Below are positions 43,148-50,063 of a stretch of 64,000 nucleotides of DNA, one piece after another. Numbering within the stretch: position 1 is the stretch's first letter; each line of letters starts with the position of its first letter. The notes beneath the pieces were generated by a model, which saw only the letters and a program-made list of their open reading frames with translations, had not been told where the DNA came from and made no database searches. The stretch is from Candidatus Avedoeria danica (GTDB lineage Bacteria > Chloroflexota > Anaerolineae > Epilineales > Epilineaceae), in NCBI GenBank assembly GCA_016703025.1, contig JADJCV010000005.1:310001-374000 (forward strand). Direction: 5' to 3'. The position numbers and the translations under genes are program-made.

Positions 43148-43892
43148 CGCGACGATTCAGGATTGGCTCACCGGCCTCCGCCGTCGCTGGTGGATCATCG
43201 TCGGTCTGCCGCTCATGACCGCGGCGTTCACCATCGCGCGGCCGCCGGCTGCGGCACAGGTCGTCGAAGCGCGCCTGACCGTCGCCGTCGACGTCCAACC
43301 CGACGCGGGCGCCGCCGGCCGCCTCGAGGGCAGCGAAGCCGAGGTCGGCGAGGCGCTCATCGATGACCTGAGCCGCGTCCTGCCCGGCGACGCGTTCGCC
43401 GCCGCCGTCACGGCCCGGCTGCCGGACGGACTGAAGGTATCACCCGGCGACATCCAGAGCAGCGTTTCGGCCGAGGACCGCCACCGGGTGACCGACATCA
43501 CCGTTCGCCGAACCGTCCGCCCGGACGCCCGGGGCGGGATTCGCGGCACCTACGGCGATGCCGACGTCATCGCTGCGGCCGTCGTGGCCGAGCTGACCGA
43601 ACACGGCTCGCGCTGGGCGTCCCATGTCGGCGCCGACGGCACGGCCTTCACGATCGTCGACGGTCCGCGCCTGTCCACGGCGCCCGGCTCGGTGGCCGAC
43701 CGCGTCGCGCTGCCGCTGCGCCTCGTGCTCGCGCTGCTCGTCGCCGTCGGCCTGGCGGCCGTGCTCCATGCCGTCGATCCCGCGCTCTATTCCCCGCACG
43801 ACGCGACGACGGCCGCGGCAGCGCCGGTGCTCGGCACGGTGGCCCGTCGCAAGCGCCCCGTGCGCTCGACCCGCGACAGGGGCAGTCGATGA
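43137..43892 (+). CDS. Wzz-like polysaccharide chain-length/co-polymerase membrane protein
   Basis: 251 residues from ATG 43137, overlapping the upstream gene by 11 bases. It has two membrane segments, one near the N-terminus (WWIIVGLPLMTAAFTIA, about 18-35) and one near the C-terminus (LPLRLVLALLVAVGLAAVLH, about 193-215). The extracytoplasmic region between them has the long alpha/beta periplasmic layout of Wzz proteins. The short cytoplasmic tail is basic (RRKRPVRSTRDRGSR). Sequence conservation is low, so the family call rests on topology and neighbours. Confidence 0.7.
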   Translation: MWPDATIQDWLTGLRRRWWIIVGLPLMTAAFTIARPPAAAQVVEARLTVAVDVQPDAGAAGRLEGSEAEVGEALIDDLSRVLPGDAFAAAVTARLPDGLKVSPGDIQSSVSAEDRHRVTDITVRRTVRPDARGGIRGTYGDADVIAAAVVAELTEHGSRWASHVGADGTAFTIVDGPRLSTAPGSVADRVALPLRLVLALLVAVGLAAVLHAVDPALYSPHDATTAAAAPVLGTVARRKRPVRSTRDRGSR

Positions 43893-44896
43893 AGCTGATC
43901 GTCCAGATCCCGTGCCTGAACGAGGAGGACACGCTGCCGGCGACGGTGCGCGACATCCCGCGCGACATCCCGGGCATCGACGCCGTCGAGATCCTCGTCA
44001 TCGACGACGGCTCGACGGACGGCACGGTGGCGGTGGCGCGCGCGCTCGGCGTGGACCACATCGTCCGCTTCCCGCGGAACCGCGGCCTCGGCTACGCGTT
44101 CCGTGCCGGCTTCGACGCGGCGCTGCGGCTCGGAGCGGACATCATCGTCAACACGGACGGAGACAACCAGTACTTCGGCGGCGACATCCCGGCACTCGTC
44201 CAGCCGATCCTCGAGGGGCGGGCCGAGCTCGTGATCGGCGACCGCCAGACCGGGGCCATCGCCCACTTCTCGCCGGTCAAGCGCCGGTTGCAGGAGCTCG
44301 GCAGTCGGATCATCGGCCGCTTGGCCGGCATCGACGTGCCGGACGTGGCCAGCGGCTTCCGCGCCTACAGCCGGGCCGCGGCGCTGCAGCTTTCCTTGGC
44401 CACGAGCTTCGACCACACCGCCGAGCACGTCGTCCAGGCGGGCCAGAGCCGGATGGCCGTCGTCATCGTGCCGATCCGGACGAACCCCAAGGCGCGTGAG
44501 TCGCGGTTGTTCGCGAACATCGGCGAGTTCGTCTGGAAGAGCGGCTCGATCGCGCTGCGCACGTACGCCACGTACAAGGCCCTCAAGATCTTCACGTTCT
44601 TCGGCACGCTGACGTTTGGGGTCGGCACCCTGATCGGACTGCGGTTCGTCTACTACTACCTCTTCACGGACGAGGGAGATCTGCACGTCCAGAGCGTCAT
44701 CCTGGCGGCGATCCTCCTCTTGGCCGGCTTCCAGATGTTTCTCACCGGCATCGTGGCCGATCTGATCGCCACCAACCGCGCGATCATCGAGGACACCGCC
44801 ACCCGGGTCCGGGCGATGGAGCTCGAGGCGCGTGCTACAATGCCGGCCGAACTGCCGGCCGAACTGCCGGACAAAAAGCCGGCCGATCGGCTTTGA
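43889..44896 (+). CDS. Glycosyltransferase family 2 protein with C-terminal membrane segments
   Basis: 335 residues, ATGA overlap. A GT-A domain with QIPCLNEEDTLPATVRDIP, ILVIDDGSTDGTVAVARAL, RNRGLGYAFRAGFDAALRLG and the metal-binding NTDGDNQY. Two TM segments follow (about 232-260 and 270-298). This is a dolichyl-phosphate-mannose-synthase-like/undecaprenyl-phosphate glycosyltransferase layout, so it may charge a lipid carrier or start a chain; this is inferred. The last residues contain a PAELPAELPD repeat. Confidence 0.9.
   Translation: MKLIVQIPCLNEEDTLPATVRDIPRDIPGIDAVEILVIDDGSTDGTVAVARALGVDHIVRFPRNRGLGYAFRAGFDAALRLGADIIVNTDGDNQYFGGDIPALVQPILEGRAELVIGDRQTGAIAHFSPVKRRLQELGSRIIGRLAGIDVPDVASGFRAYSRAAALQLSLATSFDHTAEHVVQAGQSRMAVVIVPIRTNPKARESRLFANIGEFVWKSGSIALRTYATYKALKIFTFFGTLTFGVGTLIGLRFVYYYLFTDEGDLHVQSVILAAILLLAGFQMFLTGIVADLIATNRAIIEDTATRVRAMELEARATMPAELPAELPDKKPADRL
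44842..44870. repeat. 12-bp tandem repeat at the 3' end of the GT2 gene
   Basis: gccggccgaact occurs twice head to tail plus a partial third unit, encoding PAEL-PAEL-P. A TACAAT hexamer (44836-44841) directly precedes it and could start a transcript for the next gene, but no good -35 was found. Confidence 0.75.
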
Positions 44897-44912
44897 ACCT
44901 TGTGGGCAGCCA

Positions 44913-46310
44913 ATGGACCTCGACGCCTTCGCCCGGATGATCCTGCGCCGCGGCTGGCTGGCGGTCGTGCTTGCCGCGATTGGCGCCGCGGTCGGGCTCA
45001 TCGCAGGCCAACTGCAGTCGCCGCTGTACGAGGCGACGACGCGCATCGCATTGTCCCCGGCGCGCCCGGCGGACCTCGGTCAGAACCAGGCCGTGCGCGA
45101 GATCATGCCCAGCTTCATCGAGGACCTCAAGACGCGGGACATGGCGGATGCGGCGGCCCTTCAGCTGGGTGAACCGTACCTCGCCGAGCACGATCTGTCG
45201 GCCGAGGACCTGCACGGCATGATCCGGATCGGCGACGACGCGAACGTGTTCGAGATCCACGTCAAGGCCCGCCATGCCGATCCCGACGTCGCCACGCAGG
45301 TGAGCGAGAAGTGGGCGATCGCGTTCGTGGACCGCCGGACGAAGGCGAACCAGCAGATCGACCTGCGGGAGCGCATCCACTCCACACTGCGCGACCGGAC
45401 GGCCCTTGCCCAGGCCGCCCCGCGCCGCAAGCTGCTCGCGGCGGCCGGACTCGTCCTCGGTGGTTTGTTGGGCACGGTGGCGATCCTCGTTTGGGAGTAC
45501 CTGTCACGGGCCGTCGTCCTCAGCGCCGCCGACGCCGAACGGGTCGGCGGCGGGGTTGCCCTCGGCGCCGTTCCCGCGCGGTCCGGGCGGCGCGCGTTCT
45601 CGTTGGCGGCCGTCGTCGTCGATGCCCGGCGGGCGCTCCGGATCGGCATCGGCCAGCTCTGGCCGGTCGGGCTGCTCGCCGCGGTTGGACTCGGCGCCGG
45701 GCTTGCCCTCTCGGCCGTCCAGCCGACGGTCTGGCGTGCGCGAACGAAGATCGCCGTCGAGCCCGCGCTCGGCACCGACTGGGGACGGACGCAGGCGATC
45801 CCCGAGTTCATGAAGAACCTGGCCGAAGACCTGCGCACTTGGCAGATGGCCGAGGCGATCAATGCCGAGCTCGGTTTGGACCTGCCACCCCAGCGCCTGC
45901 TGGACAAAGTGACGGTCGCGCCGAAGGAGAGCGTGTTCGAGGTCCACCTCGACGTCCTGGATGCCGACCAATCGACGGCCATGGCGATCAGCCGGGCGTG
46001 GGCCGAGCGATTCGTCGAGCGGCGCAACCAGGCGAATCTCGACCTCGATCAACAGGACCGCGTCCTCGTCCGGCTGCGCGACCGGACGCTGCCCGATCGA
46101 TATGCGCCACGCACGCTGGCGAGCGCCTCGGCGGGCATGATCATCGGCGCGCTCGTCGGCGCGGTGATCGTCCTGCTGCGCGCGCTCGGGAGCGCCCGAT
46201 GGGTGAACGACCCGCGCAGCGCGGGGCGCGCCGCCGACGCACCGCTCGTCGGCGTGATCCCGCATCGAAGGCGCGGCCGGCGGCCGGCGCGCACAGGAGC
46301 CACCGCATGA
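44913..46310 (+). CDS. Internally duplicated Wzz-like chain-length determinant protein
   Basis: 465 residues from ATG 44913, with four predicted membrane segments in two pairs (about 15-32 and 173-193; 249-270 and 407-427). The two halves repeat: IMPSFIEDLKTRDMADA matches IPEFMKNLAEDLRTWQMAEA; DDANVFEIHVKARHADPDVA matches KESVFEVHLDVLDADQSTAM; WAIAFVDRRTKANQQIDLRE matches WAERFVERRNQANLDLDQQD; and both end LRDRT. Each half resembles one Wzz/co-polymerase unit with its periplasmic domain. Such proteins set glycan length together with a BY-kinase-like ATPase, here the next gene. A single chain with two units would give a pseudo-dimer. Confidence 0.82.
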   Translation: MDLDAFARMILRRGWLAVVLAAIGAAVGLIAGQLQSPLYEATTRIALSPARPADLGQNQAVREIMPSFIEDLKTRDMADAAALQLGEPYLAEHDLSAEDLHGMIRIGDDANVFEIHVKARHADPDVATQVSEKWAIAFVDRRTKANQQIDLRERIHSTLRDRTALAQAAPRRKLLAAAGLVLGGLLGTVAILVWEYLSRAVVLSAADAERVGGGVALGAVPARSGRRAFSLAAVVVDARRALRIGIGQLWPVGLLAAVGLGAGLALSAVQPTVWRARTKIAVEPALGTDWGRTQAIPEFMKNLAEDLRTWQMAEAINAELGLDLPPQRLLDKVTVAPKESVFEVHLDVLDADQSTAMAISRAWAERFVERRNQANLDLDQQDRVLVRLRDRTLPDRYAPRTLASASAGMIIGALVGAVIVLLRALGSARWVNDPRSAGRAADAPLVGVIPHRRRGRRPARTGATA

Positions 46311-46323
46311 CCGGAATGACCGT

Positions 46324-46971
46324 ATGACCGACCTAGTCACGCTCGCCGATCCGGAGTCCGCCGCGGCCGAGGCGTTCCGGGCACTCCGCACCAACCTGGC
46401 CTTCAACCGGGCTGACCGGCCGCTGCGATCGCTTCTCGTCACGTCGCCGACGGCGGTCGAGGATGGAGCGTCCGTTGCGGCCAACCTGGCCGTCGCGACG
46501 GCGCATGCGGGCCATCGGGTCGTCCTCGTCGACGGCGATCTCCGGCGACCGGCTCAGCACGCCCTCTTCGGCCTCGACAACGCTGTCGGTCTGGCGCAGG
46601 TCCTTGCCTCGGAGAGCGGCGAGCCGTTGCCGCTCCGGCCGACGGACGTGCCCGGCCTGCGTGTGCTCACCGCCGGCCCGCCGGCCGCCCACCCAGCCGC
46701 CCTGCTCGACGGCCCGCAGACCGGCGCGCTCTTGGCGAGGCTCGGCGCCGAGGCGGACATCATCATCCTCGCCTCTCCTCCGGTGCTGGCCGTCTCCGAC
46801 GCCGCCGTCCTGGCGCCCCTCGTCGACGGTGTCCTGCTCGTCCTGGCGGCCGGCCGGTCCCGGCGGGATAGCACCCGGGCGGCACGTGAGGCATTGGATC
46901 GCGTTGGGGCGAACGTCCTCGGCGTCGTCCTGACGGAGGCCGGCCCGTCGACGGCGGATGTTCGGTATTAG
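46324..46971 (+). CDS. CpsD/BY-kinase-like ParA-fold ATPase with degenerate Walker A
   Basis: 215 residues. It has the CpsD/Wzc-kinase outline: ESAAAEAFRALRTNLAFNRA at the N-terminus, Walker A' HRVVLVDGDLRRPAQHALFG, ASPPVLAVSDAAVLAPLVDG (Walker B region altered) and GVLLVLAAGRSRRDSTRAAR. The P-loop that should read SPxPGEGKST is SPTAVEDGAS (residues 41-50), so the catalytic Lys is missing. The C-terminus ends STADVRY with one Tyr rather than a cluster. Probably not an active tyrosine kinase; it may still bind the Wzz-like partner encoded 13 bases upstream. Confidence 0.82.
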   Translation: MTDLVTLADPESAAAEAFRALRTNLAFNRADRPLRSLLVTSPTAVEDGASVAANLAVATAHAGHRVVLVDGDLRRPAQHALFGLDNAVGLAQVLASESGEPLPLRPTDVPGLRVLTAGPPAAHPAALLDGPQTGALLARLGAEADIIILASPPVLAVSDAAVLAPLVDGVLLVLAAGRSRRDSTRAAREALDRVGANVLGVVLTEAGPSTADVRY

Positions 46972-46978
46972 CGCTGCC

Positions 46979-47019
46979 GACTGCGTGGGCGCAGCGGCTC
47001 TGCGCCCACATCCGCAGTC
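46979..47019. other. Long bulged hairpin between the ATPase gene and rmlA
   Basis: GACTGCG and TGGGCGCAG (46979-46994) pair with CTGCGCCCA (47000-47008) and CGCAGTC (47013-47019), a 16-bp stem with a 4-base bulge and 5-base loop. No T-run follows. It could reduce read-through into rmlA or be an extragenic repeat. Confidence 0.55.
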
Positions 47020-47058
47020 TCACCCACATCCGCGAGTCGTATCCCGATCGGAGGGCGC

Positions 47059-48126
47059 GTGAAGGGCTTGATCCTCTCGGGCGGCAAGGGCACCCGGCTC
47101 TACCCGCTGACCTACACGCGCGCGAAGCAGCTCATCCCGGTGGCCAACAAGCCGGTCCTGTTCCGCGTGATCGAGGCGATTCGGGATGCCGGCGTCACCG
47201 AGATCGGCATCGTCATCGGCGACACCGGGCCGGAGATCCGCGAAGCGGTGGGCGACGGCAGCCGCTTCGGGGTTGCGGTGACGTTCATCCCGCAGGACGA
47301 GCCGCTCGGGCTGGCGCACGCCGTCAAGATCAGCCGCGACTTCCTCGGTGACGACCGCTTCGTCATGTTCCTGGGCGACAACGTCATCCAGGGCGGGGTC
47401 TCGCGCTTGATCGAACAGTTCGCCGATTCATCGTGGAACGCGCAGGTCGTGCTGACCGCCGTCGCCGAGCCGCAGCACTACGGCGTGGCCGAGCTCGAGT
47501 CCGACGGGCGGATCCGCCGGCTCGTCGAGAAACCGAGCGAGCCCAAGAGCAACCTGGCGCTCGTCGGAATCTACATGTTCGACGCCCACGTTCACGAAGC
47601 GTGCGACGCCATCGCCCCGAGTTGGCGCGGCGAGCTCGAGATCACGGATGCCATCCAGTGGCTCGTCGACAACGGCCTGGCCGTCCACCCGTACGTGCAC
47701 ACCGGCTGGTGGATCGACACCGGCAAGCCGATCGACATGCTGGACGCGAACGATCACGTCCTGGAGGAGCTGGCGCACGTGATCGAGGGCACGGTCGACG
47801 GCGACAGCCGGGTCGACGGCCGCGTGACCGTCGAGTCGGGCGCACAGATCGTGAACTCCGTCGTGCGCGGGCCGGCGATCATCGGTCGCAACAGCCGGAT
47901 TGTCGACAGCTACATCGGACCGTTCACATCGATCTACCACGACGTTGTCGTCGAGCGCGCCGAGATCGAGCACTCGATCGTCCTGGAGCACTCCGAGATC
48001 CGAGGCATCCCCGGCCGAATCGCCGACAGCCTGATCGGCCGCAACGCCAAGCTGGCACGCTCATCCGTCAAGCCCGTCGCCCACAAGATGACGCTCGGCG
48101 ATCACAGCGACATCGGGTTGTTGTGA
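47059..48126 (+). CDS. rmlA: Glucose-1-phosphate thymidylyltransferase, long form
   Basis: 355 residues from GTG 47059 with GGAGGGC upstream. The nucleotidyltransferase domain has MKGLILSGGKGTRLYPLTYT, AKQLIPVANKPVLFRVIEAI, MFLGDNVIQGG and VEKPSEPKSNLALVGIYMFD. A C-terminal left-handed beta-helix (about 245-350) marks the long StrD/RmlA-L type. It makes dTDP-glucose, substrate of the rmlB product encoded next. rmlC and rmlD are not in the window, so the final sugar need not be rhamnose. Confidence 0.92.
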   Translation: MKGLILSGGKGTRLYPLTYTRAKQLIPVANKPVLFRVIEAIRDAGVTEIGIVIGDTGPEIREAVGDGSRFGVAVTFIPQDEPLGLAHAVKISRDFLGDDRFVMFLGDNVIQGGVSRLIEQFADSSWNAQVVLTAVAEPQHYGVAELESDGRIRRLVEKPSEPKSNLALVGIYMFDAHVHEACDAIAPSWRGELEITDAIQWLVDNGLAVHPYVHTGWWIDTGKPIDMLDANDHVLEELAHVIEGTVDGDSRVDGRVTVESGAQIVNSVVRGPAIIGRNSRIVDSYIGPFTSIYHDVVVERAEIEHSIVLEHSEIRGIPGRIADSLIGRNAKLARSSVKPVAHKMTLGDHSDIGLL

Positions 48127-48180
48127 CATCGGTCCACCCCGACGAAGTTGACCGCCCGCCCGATCTCCGTTTAATCACCC

Positions 48181-48208
48181 CCCCGGCTGCGTCGGTCAGC
48201 CGGGGTTT
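48181..48208 (+). terminator. Intrinsic terminator after rmlA
   Basis: CCCCGGCTG (48181-48189) pairs with CAGCCGGGG (48197-48205) around a 7-base loop, followed by TTTC. It lies between rmlA and the rmlB promoter, so rmlB appears to be a separate transcript. Confidence 0.65.
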
Positions 48209-48245
48209 CAGACAGGCCGGACACCGGAATTGGACCGGACCGGGT

Positions 48246-48251
48246 TATCGT
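48246..48251 (+). promoter_or_regulatory. Putative leaderless -10 element (TATCGT)
   Basis: TATCGT, 8 bases (ggggaccc), then ATG 48260. The terminator directly upstream supports a new transcript start here. Confidence 0.5.
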
Positions 48252-48259
48252 GGGGACCC

Positions 48260-49300
48260 ATGGTGAGCGGAGCAGGTCGACGGTTGTTGGTCACGGGGGG
48301 TGCCGGGTTCATCGGCGCCAACTTCGTGCATCATGTGCTGCGCACGCGGCCGAACGACCACGTCGTCGTGTTCGACAAGCTCACGTATGCCGGCAACCTC
48401 GCCAACCTGGCCGATGTGTCCGACGACCCGCGCTACGCCTTCGTCCACGCGGACATCTGCGATGCCGCGGCCGTGGAGCGCGTCCTCGCCGCCCACGGCA
48501 TCGACACCGTCGTGAACTTCGCGGCCGAGACCCACGTCGACCGCTCGATCGATGATCCCGAGGCCTTCATCCGTACCGACGTCAACGGAACATACACCCT
48601 GCTCGAAGCGGCACGGGCCAAGGGGCTGCGTTACCATCAGGTATCGACGGATGAGGTGTACGGCCATGTGGCGGAAGGCGCCTCGCGCGAGACCGATCCC
48701 GTGGCGCCGCGGTCGCCGTACGCGGCGAGCAAGGCTTCCGGCGATCTCCTCGTCAACGCCTACCACGTGACGTACGGTCTGCACACGACGATCTCGCGCG
48801 GCTCGAACAACGTCGGCCCGTACCAGTATCCCGAGAAGGCCGTCCCGTTGTTCAGCACGAACGCATTGGACGGCCTGCCGCTGCCGGTGTACGGCGACGG
48901 CCGCCAGGAACGCGACTACCAGTGGGTCGGCGACCACTGCGAGGCGATCGACCTCATCGTGGACCGCGGTCCGGCCGGCGAGGCTTACAACGTCGGGACG
49001 GGCACCTCGATCCAGAACCTGACGATGGTCGACATCGTCCTCGAGACGCTGGACCGGCCGCGGTCGCTCGTCCAGCACGTCACGGACCGCCCAGGGCACG
49101 ATCGGCGCTACGCGATCGACACGGCGAAGCTCCAAGCCCTCGGCTGGCGATCGCGCCACACGCCCGAGCAGGCGGTGGCGATGGCGGCGGCGTGGTACCG
49201 CGACAACGAGGCGTGGTGGCGGCCGATCAAGAGCGGCGAGTTCCGCGCCTATTACGACAGGATGTATGGCGGCCGGGCTGTCTTGCCCGCCGGCGGCTGA
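48260..49300 (+). CDS. rmlB: dTDP-glucose 4,6-dehydratase
   Basis: 346 residues from ATG 48260; the in-frame ATG at 48230 would cover the putative -10. SDR extended-family enzyme: NAD motif LLVTGGAGFIGANFVHHVL, FAAETHVDRSIDDPEAFIRT, the active-site STDEVYGHV (Thr130, Asp131, Glu132) and Y154-x3-K158 in SPYAASKASGDLL, with NNVGPYQYPEKAVPLF. It converts dTDP-glucose to dTDP-4-keto-6-deoxyglucose. It acts after RmlA. Confidence 0.95.
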   Translation: MVSGAGRRLLVTGGAGFIGANFVHHVLRTRPNDHVVVFDKLTYAGNLANLADVSDDPRYAFVHADICDAAAVERVLAAHGIDTVVNFAAETHVDRSIDDPEAFIRTDVNGTYTLLEAARAKGLRYHQVSTDEVYGHVAEGASRETDPVAPRSPYAASKASGDLLVNAYHVTYGLHTTISRGSNNVGPYQYPEKAVPLFSTNALDGLPLPVYGDGRQERDYQWVGDHCEAIDLIVDRGPAGEAYNVGTGTSIQNLTMVDIVLETLDRPRSLVQHVTDRPGHDRRYAIDTAKLQALGWRSRHTPEQAVAMAAAWYRDNEAWWRPIKSGEFRAYYDRMYGGRAVLPAGG

Positions 49301-49376
49301 GCGACGCGCTCGGAATCGACGACACACGGTATGGGTCCGCCGATGCGGTCCTTCAGGGCACGAGGAGGAAGAACAC

Positions 49377-49931
49377 ATGGCTGTCCAGAGCGATATCCTG
49401 GCCAGCGACGCACAGCAGGAGATGTCACGGCGTGAGTTCCTGAACTACGCCTGGCTGGCGTCGCTGGGGTTCATCACCGCCCAGTCGGCCGTGTTGACGT
49501 ACCAGTTCGCGATGCCGCGCCTCGGCCCGGGCGAGTTCGGTGGTCCGGTCGACATCGGCATGATCGAGGCGCTGCCCGGGGTCGGGGCGCCACCCGAGCC
49601 GTTCGCCAAGGCGAAGTTCTGGTGGGTGATGTCGGCCACGGGCGCCCGGGCGATCTACAAGGTGTGCACCCACCTTGGCTGCATCTACCAGTGGAAGCAG
49701 GAAGAGTTCAAGTTCGTCTGTCCGTGCCACGGGTCGCAGTTCGAACGTGAGGGCAAGTACATCTTCGGCCCCGCCGGCCGCAGTCTGGACCGCTTGGTCG
49801 TGCGCGTGTATGACTCGAGCGGCAAGATGGTCGCCGAGACACCGCCGGACGGCGGTCCGGTGAAGATCCCGGCCGGCTCGCGGATCGTCGTCGAAACCGG
49901 AATGAAGATCCTCGGCGCAGTGCACGGCTAG
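49377..49931 (+). CDS. Rieske iron-sulfur protein of a bc/b6f-type complex
   Basis: 184 residues from ATG 49377 with GAGGAGGAAG upstream. A twin-arginine start, MSRREFLNYAWLASLGF (about 16-32), doubles as the membrane anchor, so the folded cofactor-bearing domain should be exported by Tat. The [2Fe-2S] ligands are complete: C97-T-H99-LGC102 and C115-PC117-H118-GS. It accepts electrons from quinol in the complex made with the next two genes. Its TAG stop is the left tip of a mobile palindromic element. Confidence 0.93.
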   Translation: MAVQSDILASDAQQEMSRREFLNYAWLASLGFITAQSAVLTYQFAMPRLGPGEFGGPVDIGMIEALPGVGAPPEPFAKAKFWWVMSATGARAIYKVCTHLGCIYQWKQEEFKFVCPCHGSQFEREGKYIFGPAGRSLDRLVVRVYDSSGKMVAETPPDGGPVKIPAGSRIVVETGMKILGAVHG

Positions 49932-50006
49932 TACTCTGTCACTGCAGAGTCTACGGATGTCTACCTCTGTCGGACATCCGAAGCGTGTTCAGTGACAGAG
50001 TACTAG
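49928..50006. mobile_element. MITE-like palindromic element, copy A (CTAG-targeting type)
   Basis: Perfect 17-bp inverted ends, CTAGTACTCTGTCACTG at 49928-49944 and its complement at 49990-50006, with an inner 8-bp palindrome (CGGATGTC 49954-49961 / GACATCCG 49973-49980). Reading C-TA-[GTAC...GTAC]-TA-G, the element is flanked by TA duplicates inside CTAG, the target pattern known for IS630-type transposition. Copy B is the same element inverted (interior differs at ~8 of 45 bases). The left CTAG contains the Rieske stop codon. No transposase is nearby. Confidence 0.85.
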
Positions 50007-50063
50007 ACCCGGCGCGTTCGATCGCCACCCCTCTGGCACGCCAGACTTCAGGAGCAGAAGAGC

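Noticed and set aside
47059..49300. Complete dTDP-rhamnose operon
   Set aside because: Only rmlA and rmlB are present; no epimerase (rmlC) or reductase (rmlD) was found in the window.
49928..50006. CRISPR repeat or integron attC interpretation of the palindromic element
   Set aside because: Copies are several kilobases apart with no spacers, no cas or integrase genes, and the ends show TA duplication within CTAG instead.
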